DNA from: Chamaelirium japonicum
Lineage: Eukaryota; Streptophyta; Magnoliopsida; Liliales; Melanthiaceae
Reading direction: 5' to 3'
Length of the DNA stretch: 64,000 nt
Assembly: GCA_947650365.1 (NCBI GenBank)
Contig: OX393552.1
Coordinates: 52,893,428-52,957,427, forward strand
The stretch's first letter is position 1; the number at the start of each line of letters is the position of its first letter. Shown in pieces: positions 1 through 10,914 of the stretch. A program made the position numbers and the translations under genes. The notes below the pieces were generated by a model. The model was not told the origin of the DNA. It saw nothing but the letters and a program-made list of their open reading frames with translations, and did no database searches.

Positions 1-617
1 GAGAGAGAGCGGGTGCGAGAGAGAGCCTTCGGCGAGAGAGAAGGTCCTCGCGAGAGAGAGTGGGTGCGAGAGAGATCCGTGCGCGAGGTCCTTCCTCTTT
101 CCATCTCTCTTGTGCTGTGCTATGGGTCGGACGGCTGTTGCAACAGCGGTGGTCGATGCTGGGTGCGGACGGCAGTGGCTGGAGGATGCACATGGAAGCC
201 GTTGACATGCGAGGAGGGACACCCGGGTGTGGTTCGCTGATCCCCTCTGGGTTGGCTTGGGCTGCTGCGAAGAGGACATGCGGGGTTGCTTCGGGTCGCT
301 GTGAGACAACACGCACGGAGGGGTCGCCTCGGTCCGCTGCGAGACGGAGTGCGCGGCAGGGGAGGATGAGTTAGGTTCGTCATCGTCGCCGTGTGACGAA
401 TTACATGAGGAGAATGCGCGGGAGGGTGCTTTGTTCATTCGACCCCCTATTCCCATTCTGATCGGTTGTCGCCAAGAGCACGTACGTGTGGGCCGGGAGA
501 GGTGCAAGTTCTTCTTTCATACCCGGCGCTTGGCCTGCTACGAGTTGGGCGCGTAACGAACCAAATTGAGGGCGTGAGCGCATCCGTCATTGCCGTGTAA
601 TTATTCTGATGCTAGTC
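1..617. other. No gene recognised; GA-rich start
   Basis: The first ~90 bases are purine-rich (GAGAGAG with GTGCGAGAG). The rest is GC-rich with short open frames on both strands and no recognisable protein family. It could be LTR or 5' untranslated sequence of a retroelement reaching in from outside the window. I see no RNA gene or clear repeat. Confidence 0.4.
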
Positions 618-935
618 TTCGAAGAAAAAGACCTTGAGACCCTCTGACAGTCATAACTTTTCATACGCTTGTCGGATGAATGCGTATAAGGTGTTATTGC
701 GTAGGCATCGAAGAAACGGTCAAAGTGGATGTGAAAAATTGTTCGCCTTGACGTGTAACTTTTCCGTTGCTCAGCTTCGGGGATAAGGCACTCGAAAACC
801 TCTGACAGCCATAACTTTTCATACACGTGTCGGCTCAACGCATATAAGGTGCCATTGTGTCGGTGCCGAAAAACCGATCAAAGTGGATGTGAAACATCGT
901 ATACCTTGACGAGTAACTTTTCCGGTAATCACCTT
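618..935 (+). repeat. Two diverged ~160-bp direct repeats
   Basis: Two adjacent copies share the blocks CTCTGACAG(T/C)CATAACTTTT, the AAAGTGGATGTGAAA run and GTAACTTTTCCG, starting near 618 and 780. They differ at many positions, so the duplication is old. Such blocks are common in plant LTRs and untranslated leaders, but no termini were found. Confidence 0.6.
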
Positions 936-1269
936 CATAAAGAGATGACTCTAAAGAACGCGTTGACCGAGTGTCCTACGCGCGTCTTGAAGAGGCATCG
1001 ATACGCGGTAACTCATCCGTCTCTGTTCGACACCCAACTGCACCTAGTTACTGTATTCACTAGGGACTGCAGTCGGGCCCTAGTGATGACGCGGCGGTTA
1101 CCACGAGTCCACCCCCAGATAAGAAGGAGGAATTTTGCTTGTGAAGTTTGTACAGCCAACTCAATAGGTTTGGTGGAGATGCTATTCAACCAACCCAATG
1201 GAAGATAACTCTTCGTCTTTGGCTGATCCTTGTGTGCGAATGCCACTTGAATTGGATTGACTAATAAGT
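936..1269. other. Unassigned spacer
   Basis: No gene, terminal repeat or RNA gene was recognised. Short open frames here show no family signature. It may be the left flank of the neighbouring Tat-like remnant. Confidence 0.35.
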
Positions 1270-1650
1270 TTGGATGACGCCGAGCACCCCCCCCCCTCGG
1301 TTTTCTGACGAAACCAAGGGGTGGGTTGATGGTGTGCTGTCACCCCCTTCCCACTCGTTTTTTTTTGTGCGAAACCGAGGGGGGTTGCTTGTTGATGCCG
1401 GCACACACTCCCTCTTGGTTTTCTGACGAAACCGAGGGGTGTGTTGCTGATGGTGTGCCGTCGTCCCTTCCCCACTCGGTTTTTTGTGCGAAACCGAGGG
1501 GGGGTTGCTTGTTGATGCCGACACACACCCCCTCTCGTTTTCTGACGAAACCGAGGGGCATGTTGCTGATGGTGTGCCGCCATCCCTTCCCCACTCGGTT
1601 TTTTGTGCGAAACCGAGGGGGGTTGCTTGTTGATGGTCGTGGGTTCGAAT
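1270..1650. repeat. Tandem repeat, ~112-bp unit
   Basis: About three and a half copies. Each unit has two copies of an inverted motif around CGAAACCGAGG, separated by TTGCTTGTTGATGCC and GTTGCTGATGGTGTG. The unit can fold into hairpins (CCTCGGTTTTCTGACGAAAC pairs with itself). The array directly abuts a primer binding site, so it fills the leader of the Tat-like remnant. Open frames across it are repeat artefacts. Confidence 0.75.
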
Positions 1651-2006
1651 CCCACAGACGGCGCCAAAGATTGTGGGGGGAAATTTCCGAGCCACCTTGA
1701 TCGAGAATCCCACCCCACATCTTTGATTGAATTAGATTGTTTGTAGAGTTAGAGATTAGAAAGTAGAGAGATAAGAATGACACGTGGAGTTGTTGTCGAA
1801 GTTCGGTCTTACGACCTACATCTCCGGGCGAGAGGTGCCACCTAGTTTCCACTATAATAAATATAAAGATGGGGAAGCGTTCTCTCGACAGGCCGAGAGA
1901 AGCCTTTTACAGTGGGGGTTGCACGGAGCAACAAGAAAAGAACTAGGAGGAGAGAAGTAAGCTCTAGCTCTGAATCCTCTCTTCCACTGATTAAATGGCC
2001 AACCAC
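1651..2006 (-). mobile_element. Truncated Tat-like LTR with tRNA-like primer site
   Basis: Positions 1672-2006 match the 3' part of the LTR at 4444-5042 over about 335 bp. The LTR end reads CCCACA on the minus strand; the primer site occupies 1651-1666 after a 5-base spacer. Beyond the primer site, minus-strand complementarity continues into a tRNA-like T-arm (stem GTGGG/CCCAC around TTCGAAT at about 1639-1655). The other copy of the primer site lacks this extension. The LTR copy stops where the 67-bp array begins. Confidence 0.7.
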
Positions 2007-2990
2007 TGACAGAGTCGCCTCGGATTTTGTCTTCGAATGCCAAGGGCTGGGCCTTGGGCTTGTAGAGTGCCGAGGCGTTGGTCGCCTCAAACTTTGTCTT
2101 CAAGTGCCAAGGACTGGGCCTTGGGCTTGTAGAGTGCTGAGGCGTTGGTCGCCTCGGACTTTATCTTCGAGTGCCAAGGGCTAGGCCTTGGGCTTGTAGA
2201 GTGCCGAGGCGTTGGTCGCCTCGGACTTTATCTTCGAGTGCCAAGGGCTAGGCCTTGGGCTTGTAGAGTGCCGAGGCATTGGTCGCCTCGGACTTTATCT
2301 TCGAGTGCCAAGGGCTAGGCCTTGGGCTTGTAGAGTGCCGAGGTGTTGGTCGCCTCGAACTTTGTCTTCAAGTGCCAAGGACTGGGCCTTGGGCTTGTAG
2401 AGTGCCGAGGCATTGGTCGCCTCGGACTTTATCTTCGAGTGCCAAGGGCTAGGCCTTGGGCTTGTAGAGTGCCGAGGCATTGGTTACCTCGGACTTTATC
2501 TTCGAATACCAAGGGCTGGGCCTTGGGCTTGTAGAGTGCCGAGGCATTGGTCGCCTCGGACTTTGTCTTCGAATGCCAAGGGCTGGGCCTTGGGCTTGTA
2601 GAGTGCCGAGGCATTGGTCGCCTCGGACTTTGTCTTCGAATGCCAAGGGCTAGGCCTTGGCTTGTAGAGTGCCGGGGCATTGGTCGACTCGGACTTTGTC
2701 TTCGAGTGCCAAGGGCTGGGCCTTGGGCTTGTAGAGTGCCGAGGCATTGGTCGCCTCGGACTTTGTCTTCGAATGCCAAGGGCTGGGCCTTGGGCTTGTA
2801 GAGTGCCAAGGCATTGGTCGCCTCGGACTTTGTCTTCGAATGCCAAGGGCTAGGCCTTGGGCTTGTAGAGTGCCGGGGCATTGGTCGCCTCGGACTTTGT
2901 CTTCGAGTGCCAAGGGCTGGGCCTTGGGCTTGTAGAATGCCGAGGCATTGGTTGCATCGGACTTTGTCTTCGAGTGCCACAGATGTCTCC
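2007..2990 (+). repeat. Tandem repeat, ~67-bp unit
   Basis: About 14-15 copies of a unit containing GTGCCGAGGCATTGGTCGCC, GGACTTTGTCTTCGA and TGCCAAGGGCTGGGCCTTGG. Period is about 67 bp, with one unit shortened near 2660. The same unit, same orientation relative to an adjoining coiled-coil ORF, reappears at about 23,515-23,620, so it belongs to the element family and is not a local satellite. Open frames across it on both strands are repeat artefacts. Confidence 0.85.
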
Positions 2991-3062
2991 TTAAACTTGG
3001 TGCATGTCAAAGCGGCGACGTCTGCCCTGGACTTATTCTCATCGCCTCGGATAAGTATAGTT

Positions 3063-3930
3063 GATAGTTTAGCTTGACTTGGATTGTCAGGAGCATTTTT
3101 ATCTGACTTTCGCCTTGAAAGGGCGTAGCTGAATTGCCTTCGAGCTTCCGACTTGAATGGGCAGAATCGAAGGTCTTTGGTTGACCTGGGTTGCCAGGAG
3201 CCTTTTATCGAACTTTAGCCTCGAGAGGGCGTAGCCGGATTGCCTTCGAGCTTCCAACTTGAATGGGTGGAATTGAAGGTCTTTGGTTGACCTGGGTTGC
3301 CAGGAGCCTCTTTATCGGACTTTAGCCTTGAGAGGGCATAGCCGAATTGCCTTCGAGCTTCCGACTTGAATGGGCGGAATCGAGGGTCTTTGGTTGACCT
3401 TGGTTGCCAGGAGCCTTTTTATCGGGCTTTAGCCTCGAGAGGGCGTAGCCGAATTGCCTTCGAGCTTCCAACTTGAATGGGTGGAATTGAAGGTCTTTGG
3501 TTGACCTGGGTTGCCAGCAGCCTCTTTATCGGACTTTAGCCTTGAGAGGGCGTAGCCGAATTGCCTTCGAGCTTCCGACTTGAATGGGCGGAATCGAGGG
3601 TCTTTGGTTGACCTGGGTTGCCAGGAGCCTTTTTATCGAGCTTTAGCCTCGAGAGGGCATAGCCGAATTGCCTTCGAGCTTCCGACTTGAATGGGCGGAA
3701 TCGAAGGTCTTTGGTTGACCTGGGTTGCCAGGAGCCTTTTTATCGGACTTTAGCCTCGAGAGGGCGTAGCCGAATTGCTTTCGAGCTTCCGACTTGAATG
3801 GGCGGAATCGAAGGTCTTTGATTGACCTGGGTTGCCAGGAGCCTTTTTATCGGACTTTAGCCTCGAGAGGGCGTAGCCGAATTGCCGTCGAGCTTCCGAC
3901 TTGAATGGGCGGAATCGAAAGTCTTTGGTT
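3063..3930 (+). repeat. Tandem repeat, ~107-bp unit
   Basis: About eight copies marked by GGTCTTTGGTTGACCTGGG, GTTGCCAGGAGCC and CCTTCGAGCTTCC. Alternating units differ by shared variants (GGCGGAATCGA versus GGTGGAATTGA), suggesting duplication of a two-unit block. It abuts the gag-like segment. The join with the 67-bp array near 2990-3060 is a short unrelated stretch. Confidence 0.85.
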
Positions 3931-4422
3931 GGTCTTCATCAGCAGTTGGAGAGTTGTGGGCCACAACCCCCGCTCTTTCAGCTACCTTCTTTAGGGAATC
4001 CCTCTCTTGCTCGAGGGCTGCGTTCCGCTTGAGAAGGTTCAACAGCTGGAAATCAGCAGCCGAAATTTGGTATGTAGTTAGATCGTTGTCCCCTTGGGTG
4101 GCGTGCTCTTTGCCAGATTGTTGCCTCGGGAATGGTGGGTCCTGCCGATTGCTGTGGCTTCCCGGATGACTTCCTTGTGGCCCCAGTCGCTTATAAATAT
4201 TTCTTCGATTGGTTGCAACCGAGACTTCTTGTTCTTCTTCGATTAGCACGTTGATTGTCCGATCAGCACCCGCCTTTGGTGGGTTGGTGCTGGCCTTCAC
4301 CATTGAGCGTGTTGATGTCGGCGTGGTGAAGGCTTTGAGGTTGATTTGGAGGAGGACTTGTGGCTCGTCACCACAAGCTGAATAGGAGTCGGTAGAGGTG
4401 TGGGTAAGACCTCTATCGGTAT
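3857..4422 (-). pseudogene. Tat-like gag N-terminal remnant
   Basis: Immediately after the primer site an open minus-strand frame encodes a hydrophilic stretch with a leucine-rich coiled-coil segment (ISAADFQLLNLLKRNAALEQ, then charged residues). This is the usual look of the poorly conserved gag start of Tat-lineage elements. It then runs into the 107-bp repeat block without the rest of gag-pol. I assign it by position and composition, not by a catalytic motif. Fossil, broken. Confidence 0.5.
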
Positions 4423-5042
4423 CCCACAGACGGCGCCAAAGATTGTGGGGGGAAATTTCCGAGCCGCCTTGATCGAGAATCTCACCCCACAGCCTTGATT
4501 GAATTAGATTGTTTGTAGAGTTAGAGATTAGAAAGTAGAGAGATAGGAATGACACGTGGAGTTGTTGTCGAAGTTCGGTCTTACGACCTACGTCTCCGGG
4601 TGAGAGGTGCCACCTAGTTTCCACTATAATAAATATAAAGATGGGGAAGCGTTCTCTCGACAGGCCGAGAGAAGCCTTTTACAGTGGGGGTTGCACGGAG
4701 CAACAAGAAAAGAACTAGGAGGAGAGAAGTAAGCTCTAGCTCTGAATCCTCTCTTCCACTGATTGAATGGCCAACCCCCCTCCTGGATGCCTTGGGGGTT
4801 CTTTTATAGCGTAGGCACGTGCCCGATATGGCAGTGATGACGTGGCGCTGATGACGTGGCACTGGTTCTGGGCCTCCTTGCTGGGCCCTTATTGGGCCGT
4901 TGTTCGGGCTCAATAAGGGGTAGGGCTTGATCTGCGAGCCTCGTAGAGTGGGCCCATGTGAGCCCAGGCGGGCTTACCCATTTGGGCCGTTGTGCGGGCC
5001 CATGCTGCTCTGATCTGGTCCGGTACAATTTTTGCACCCACA
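4423..5042 (-). mobile_element. Tat-like LTR and primer binding site
   Basis: LTR about 599 bp. On the minus strand it starts TGTGGGTGCAAAAATTGT at 5042 and ends CCCCCCACA at 4444, giving short inverted ends (TGTGGG/CCCACA). The primer binding site TGGCGCCGTCTGTGGG follows at 4438-4423. A TATA-like ATTATAGTGG/TATAAATA region lies near 4625-4640. The 5' edge adjoins copia gag sequence. Confidence 0.7.
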
Positions 5043-5393
5043 CATGTCTTCACCGATATTGAGTAACTCTTCTGTTAATTGATTGAACACCGAGAGATGC
5101 TCAGTGATTCTCGTACCTTCCGCCATTTGAAGATTGTAGATCTTCTGCTTCAGGTACAATCGGTTCGTGAGCGGCCGGGTCATGTACATGCCTTCCAAAG
5201 TTTCCCACAACTTTGCCGCAGAAACCTCTCGTGAGAAATAACCAACACGACCTTCGTGAAACACATCCGAATCATGCTCGATACCTTCAAATCATATTTA
5301 ATTCACTCGTCATCCGATATCTTGTTTGTCTTGACGCCCTTCAGAGCTTGATGCAATCAGGAATCATCCAACGAGAAAAGCTCTGATACTAGC
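5043..5393 (-). mobile_element. Ty1/copia gag start and primer site, interrupted
   Basis: On the minus strand, after LTR end CCCAACA, an initiator-Met-type primer site (AGTATCAGAGC) lies at about 5380-5390. A gag-like frame follows with the copia UBN2-type signature (MTRPLTNRLYLKQKIYNLQM at about 5190, then EHLSVFNQLTEELLNIGEDM). The frame stops matching gag exactly at the Tat-like LTR edge (5042). Fossil; only the beginning of the element is present here. Confidence 0.75.
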
Positions 5394-5946
5394 TGTTGGG
5401 AATTTTGATCCCACCACCGAGGCTCCTCGCAACGAAAAAAGAACGTTGAAGGTGCGAAGAACTGTACCAAAAGATGGCGCACACCAATTTCGAGAAGAAC
5501 GAACGATCAATGCATACCGAAGCACCAAACACTAGATGATTTCCGGCAACGACGATCTATGGATTCACTTAGAAAATGAATACAAGGAGTAAAACTCCAA
5601 CCAATCCCTCGCTCTAACCCGATGATGGCTACCCTCTCTTTGATCTCTCAAAGAGACTTTAGATCCTTCCTTCTCTTTCTTCTTCTCATCCCTAGAGGTC
5701 CTTTTATAGTCCCAAGTTCATGCAGGACATAGGAGAGAAGATAGAAATAAACCCCTACAAGTTATCTCGAAAACCCATGAAAATCGCAACCGAAACCGTG
5801 TCCCTCCGCATGCCTATATGATGCCTGGCGTCCTGGGTGCTAGTTTCCTGCGGACATGGCTGGGTCGCATCGGGTTGGCGCCCAGGGCGTCAGGCCCTGT
5901 TTTTAGCCTTTTTTCTCTCCGTCTTCGCTTTGTAGCTGCTCCATCT
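5394..5946 (-). mobile_element. Ty1/copia LTR, cut by the CACTA element
   Basis: The LTR 3' end on the minus strand is at 5394 (ATTCCCAACA), next to the copia primer site. The sequence runs to the CACTA terminus at 5947, where TCT target bases occur. Its outer end is not certain: it may resume after the CACTA element at 21,052, but I could not confirm that. An alternative edge at 5975 was considered and rejected. Confidence 0.6.
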
Positions 5947-5959
5947 CATTACACCAAAA

Positions 5960-6420
5960 GCAAGCATTCCTAACAGTTTATGACAGTTAGAAAAATAATT
6001 ACTCACGGATAAAAATCATTAGGAATAGACCGTGGGTAATTATCCTAACGGATTTTCTCACGGTTAATTACCATTAGTATTTAATTGTTCCTAACTGTTG
6101 CTGACTGTTAGTATTTAAATTCTAATAGTTTCTTAATCGCATTCTTTGGTTTGTTTTGGGTATATTTCTAACGGTATTATCTGTTAGAAAATATAGTGAC
6201 GGACTTCATGCGTTAGTAATTACGCACACTTATTCAAAATTGATTTGACCGTTAATAATTGCTTACTATTTTATGACCATTACTAACGGTCTAAACCGTT
6301 AGTAACCATGTACATTTATTCAAAAAAATGACCGTTGTTATTACTAATGATAGTGTTATTCATTTCTAACAGTTTTTCTCTATTAGTAATTACATTCAAA
6401 AATTAAAAAAATAATAATGT
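5960..6420. repeat. CACTA left subterminal repeats
   Basis: AT-rich sequence dense in short direct and inverted motifs related to CTAACGGT, CGTTAGTAATTAC and ACTGTTAG. Clusters of 10-15-bp subterminal repeats are where the En/Spm TNPA protein binds in known elements. Related motifs (CTAACGGATTT, CAACGGTTTT) occur inside the right end, at about 20,860-21,010. Confidence 0.65.
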
Positions 6421-8231
6421 GGAATGTTACAACCAAAGCAAAACTATACATTTCATCTCAGCATCAAGATAGATACATCATCAGCTCCATCAACATACCC
6501 CAACACAGATACAAGCTTCACTCCATAAATCCATAATAGATCAATCTATATTAAGATCAGCAGCAACACTAATAGACAATTTTTTTTTTTGGGGGTGGGG
6601 GGGGAGGAGATAAAAAAAAATAAAGGTGATTACAAACTAGGCTATGCCCAGAATGGGCAAGCATAGACCCAGCTTCAAGTAAAGCAAACAAAAAATACAT
6701 GCAAAATACAGTTGAGCAATCCAAAAGATATCTCTAAAACCAGGCAAGCTAATGCACATGTTCTTCAATAGCTTATAGAGGAAAAGCAAGCTCAAACACA
6801 AATGCAGAAATAACCCAAGTGTAAAAATTTGCACTAGTGCAAACCAGCAAAAAACTCACTGTGACCACCCCCTTTACTTCTTGTGGATTTGTCAGTAGTA
6901 CCCTTTGGCCACTTCTCTTTTATTCTCTTCACCATTGGATGAAGAGGGGCTGCACTTGGTGACTCAGCTGAGAAAAAAACACCCAAATCAGGAAAATTTT
7001 CTAGACATTCATTCGCAAGAGCCTTAGCCAAAACCTCATCAGCTATGAGATCCTCTTTTATTAGTCCCTAACATCAATCCCAAATTCTACAAGATTTGCT
7101 CCTAAGACTTGCTCCTGAGCCTCCGGGCAAATAGAGGCAACACCAACCTGACCTATCTCCACAAATAAAGCCTTAGATGCTCCTATGTACGTTCAATCTT
7201 TAGTCCCATCAAAAGTTTTTCTATTTCTTTCATTCCATATAGCCAAGATAGTAATGTTCAAAACAATTCTTGTTGTATAAACCTTGCTACCTTGTTAGAG
7301 TCGTAGGATAAAACTGGAAGAATTTTGCATCGAGTCCTTCGTTGCATCCAACCTCATAAGGATCTGGGACCTTCAAGGTAGTTCCATGGGGTTCTTTGAT
7401 TGCAATTTTGGTTTCATTCTGCATATAAAAAACAATGGAAAAAATAAAATCAGTTGATATATGCTTCCTAACAATAGCAAACATATAGCCTTAATGGTAA
7501 TGGGAGTAGCACAATCCTACATTGTAAACACAAACCAAACATGAAAAAGGGTGATGGCCCTTGATGTCATCATCAGTCAGTAAAATCCACCAACATGCAG
7601 TAGAGAAGATGACAATAGAAAGAAACTAAGAGAGTTGTGGTTAACTGGAGTCTAGTTAACCGAGTATAATAACACATACTTCTGATTATTTTCAATTTCA
7701 CTAAGCTCGCTTAATCTTTCGCTCATTTTGCAGCAAACAATTTATAAATTTTAGGATGATTGATAAGAAACCATAGATGACAATACATAATAGTTTCACG
7801 AAAGTCAGCCTTATACGATCATCTAAGTTGCGCTCTTATAGATCAGCCCACCAAAATATCTGTAGAATTGCAATGTCTTTGCCTTCATCTTTTTCCCTCC
7901 TCCTTTATCCGGGCTTGGGACCGACAATGCAAACATAAATCATTACATTGGCGGAGTTAAAAAAAAAATTACCTGATACAATAAAAAGTAAATCATTTAG
8001 TGGTCAGAATATACAACAAATATAACAAACATAGTCATAATAAATATTATCCATAACAAATCATCCAAATATACTTAATGTTACATACGTCCAAACATAA
8101 AACATAAATAAACCATGTCTTTAAGTTTCAAGAGAAAGCTAAGATGAAGATAATCAAACATACTTCAATCAACATTCAAGCCATATAAGAAACCCTCCTT
8201 GAACATAACTTGTCAGAGTATAATGTCCATC
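6421..8231 (-). other. CACTA interior with a LINE-like relic
   Basis: AT-rich sequence downstream of the minus-strand CACTA gene. A minus-strand frame ending near 7195 encodes RIVLNITILAIWNERNRKTF, resembling the C-terminal tail of plant LINE reverse transcriptases (W-x-E-R-N-R). It stops after FDGTKD. The rest (6430-7030, 7300-8230) has only short frames; a T9/G-rich run sits at 6580-6612. The relic could be a small LINE tail that landed in the CACTA element or a captured fragment. Confidence 0.45.
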
Positions 8232-8578
8232 TTATGGAGGATCCCACAAACAAGCATCACGCTTAATCACTTCCTCAGCATATACTTTCTTTTCGCCAAT
8301 TCCAACCCGTTTGGAGTGACATATTCCAGCTGTCGCATCCGTCACAATATACCCCTTAGCCAACTCATTACCAAACTTATCGACTAAGATGACTGAGGGT
8401 TTATCAAATAAAGTGGTTCTAGACTTAGTTGGATAAGAAACACCCACTGTGTTGAAGATATTATCCAAGTTTTGAATGATATGAGAAGGACGACTTATTG
8501 AGTTAGAACCAAGCTCACTTCTAGGTGTAGTCACCATTGGTGGGGCACTCTCCTTCTCATTCAATAATTTATGAAGAA
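8232..8578 (-). CDS. CACTA TNP1/En/Spm-type protein, C-terminal part
   Basis: This minus-strand frame encodes about 115 residues ending at DACLWDPP. The segment VILVDKFGNELAKGYIV, then ATAGICHSKRVGIGEKKVYA fits the TNP1/EN/SPM transposase-associated domain pattern (xVALVDxxGxxVAKGxL, then the H-x3-LG core and a V-x-V-D-like close). It ends with a stop at 8232. Upstream the frame runs to the copia insertion at 8584, and the same frame resumes at 18,645, so the gene was split by that insertion. In known elements this protein binds subterminal repeats and does not cut DNA. It is part of a transposon, not a host gene. Confidence 0.65.
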
Positions 8579-8583
8579 CATTA

Positions 8584-10914
8584 TGTTGGAAATAAATCCA
8601 TGGTAGAGGCCCGCAGCGGAAGCAAAGTGAAGGTCCGAGGACCGTGAGCGGTGTGCGTTACATATCAAAATTTTCATCGAAACGATCTACATATGCGTGT
8701 ATGAATCTAGCATGGCAACTACGCGAACCCCTAACGATGATCTAACGCGAAAGAACAAACTAGCATGAATGCATGTTCTAATTATGTTAGATCTACTTGT
8801 TAGAGGTCATACCTGCATGCGGAATCTTTCACCGTGACAAATTTCTTCTTTGTCGATGGAGACGGGCTACGGATCTGCTCGACATAGCTTCGGTGCGACG
8901 GCCATAACTTTCTGCTCCGAACTCCGATTGGGCTGAAATTTGGACTGCAGGTAGCCAACTTCGAGACGCAACTTTTCCAACAAGTTTCACATCGTTTGGA
9001 CTTCTGTAGCTCCCGGAACCGCAGAAACAACGTTGATTTTCTGTGCAGATTCTGGACAGCAAAAGGTTGCGGGAGACGCCTTCTAGTTCACCCGATCTCA
9101 CACGATGCACGGCACCTCGTCGATGGATCTCTGAGTGCCTCCATACGAAGAGCCTTCTCCTTCTACAAAACACCACGTGAGGAAGACGAGTCGCCATCCA
9201 ATGGCGCAAGCGAGAGAGCGAGAGAGACGAGAGAGGAGATGCGAAGAGAGGAGAGGGGGCGGCTAGGGTTTCCCCATGCCATGGCCGGCCCTAGGGCTTG
9301 CATGGCTCTATTAATTTCGTGCCCCCTCTCTCTCCTTCTCATATATATAGCCGGCCTATCCATATGGATAAGGACAGTATGGATAAGGATGATTGATTCA
9401 AGCCTTATCCCTATATATCTCTTCTTTATCTCTATCCTTTCCTTGTTTTCGAAAACGGTCAAAACCAGCCCGTTTTCTGCGCCTCATAACCGGCCCCTTC
9501 ATCGGAGGCAACAACCTCTCGAAACTAATGGGGCCGGCCTTGACCAGTCTCTCAACACTTAGGGCCGGCCCCCTTAGTGCATAGTGGCGCATGGTATGAC
9601 CAAAACGCCCTTATGCCACTAGTTGGCCGTTCCTCGTGTACGAGACTTTGCAAGGCACACATAAGTGAAGTGCACCAGTGATTTCACTATTCTCTGAGGT
9701 TCCCGTAGGGTGCCCCTAGTGAAGTCAACTAGTCAACTCGCAACATGTCCCGGTGCATCGCACCCATATGGCAAAGTCCACTTATGGCAAGGAATTGCTA
9801 CATGCGTCTCTGCACTAACCTAGGGTTTTCCCTTAGTGCACACACGTAGCTACGCATCTACCGAGCACTAGTGCAAAGCACTCACGGAGCGTATGCTTGG
9901 ATTTCTCGCTTCCTCTAACTACGTTCTGTGTTTCGATGAGATGGTATAAGAACCATACATAATGTCGATAAGGTGGAACCTTCAGGGACCAGGGTTCATG
10001 GCTTCCAACTCAGACTCGATCGACACACTACCCGAGTGTACCATCGATCCTCTGAGTCTGAGTTAACCTGCGTAGCCACCCAGAGTGCGACGCAGGCTGC
10101 ACTCCAATCCCCCCGGACTTACTATGTTCTCCCACATACCCCTGCTCTCCGCTTAGTATGGTAAACTCGCTGTCCCTCCACTGGTGCCATGATGCAACTC
10201 GAGCGGTGGAGAATACCGTCAGACTCGAGTGCTCATATGACTCGGTTCCTTCCAGGTTGACCACATACATCGTACCTCCGATTACTCTTTCGAGCAACCG
10301 GATCCGTCACCAGTCCAACCGATGACCACCTGGCCAGGGTTTAATACAATGTAGGTCAGACCAAGGAACGCACCTCCCGTTAGGGGTGTGGATAGCCTGC
10401 AGGAGTGACACGCTGATGCAACGCCAGCCGGGTAACCCAGTACACCGTGGTTTTGGATCACTGTATCCGGATCCTCACACATTGGTGCGCCAAAGCACCA
10501 CACAACTGGTTAGTCCACCAGACATGGTTCCTCAGGGTTTAGGACCGTTTTACCCTAAGCAGAAACACGGTTTAGTGCACCGATGTCTGCTCATCGATCT
10601 GTGCACCGTGTTGGTTCCGTTCGGCCACAGACACTGTGCCTGGTAATGACCGTGGTGGAGACACCCACGCTCTGTCATCCCAACAGCTTAACCTGATAGG
10701 GCGACCAACCCTAATCAGAGCTGCGAACGTATTTAGGTTACATGGGACCAGTCCCTTGAGTCTCCCACTCAAGTGGATTACCATGTAGCCATGGCTCTCT
10801 GTTCTGTAATCAGAACACGTACTAAGGTACGTACCAATATGCAATCATATACTATCAACCATACAAAGCTAAACACTAGGTTTTTACGAGCTATAGACCT
10901 CTCCAATTCTAACA
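8584..10914 (-). repeat. 3' LTR of the copia element
   Basis: 2,331 bp, same length as its partner at 16309-18639. A TATA-like stretch (ATATATATAG) lies near 9341 and GA-rich tracts near 9212-9255. Apparent frames inside it, including a 188-codon one, are duplicated exactly in the other LTR and lack family signatures, so they are not annotated as genes. Confidence 0.9.

Larger units (their letters stand above)
1270..5042 (-). mobile_element. Composite Tat-like Ty3/gypsy remnant
   Basis: Read on the minus strand the order is LTR (4444-5042), primer binding site (4423-4438), gag-like segment (about 4420-3857), a 107-bp tandem block, a 67-bp tandem block, a truncated second LTR with its own primer binding site (1651-2006), and a 112-bp tandem block. 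Both primer sites begin TGGCGCCGTCTGTGGG. Tat/Retand-lineage elements are known for long untranslated regions filled with tandem repeats, which fits. No protease, reverse transcriptase or integrase is visible, so this is a fossil or non-autonomous derivative, probably of two joined copies. The right LTR edge cuts into a copia gag sequence, so it inserted there. Confidence 0.65.

Noticed and set aside
1630-1666. tRNA gene
   Set aside because: Only a T-arm and acceptor end are present, with no anticodon or D arm and with an encoded CCA next to an LTR. It is a primer-site relic.
1182-1852. 150-180-codon minus-strand proteins
   Set aside because: They run through the 112-bp tandem repeat and the LTR relic.
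2007-3010. Protein-coding genes on both strands
   Set aside because: Frames of 60-190 codons all come from the 67-bp unit having few stops; no family signature.
5394-5975. Copia LTR extending to 5975
   Set aside because: The CACTA end at 5947 with the TCT duplication explains these bases better; the inverted match to the LTR end is only 9 of 10 bases.
8996-9562. 188-codon plus-strand protein (and its twin at 16,721-17,287)
   Set aside because: Lies inside both copies of the copia LTR, on the strand opposite to the element, with no domain. LTR sequence only.
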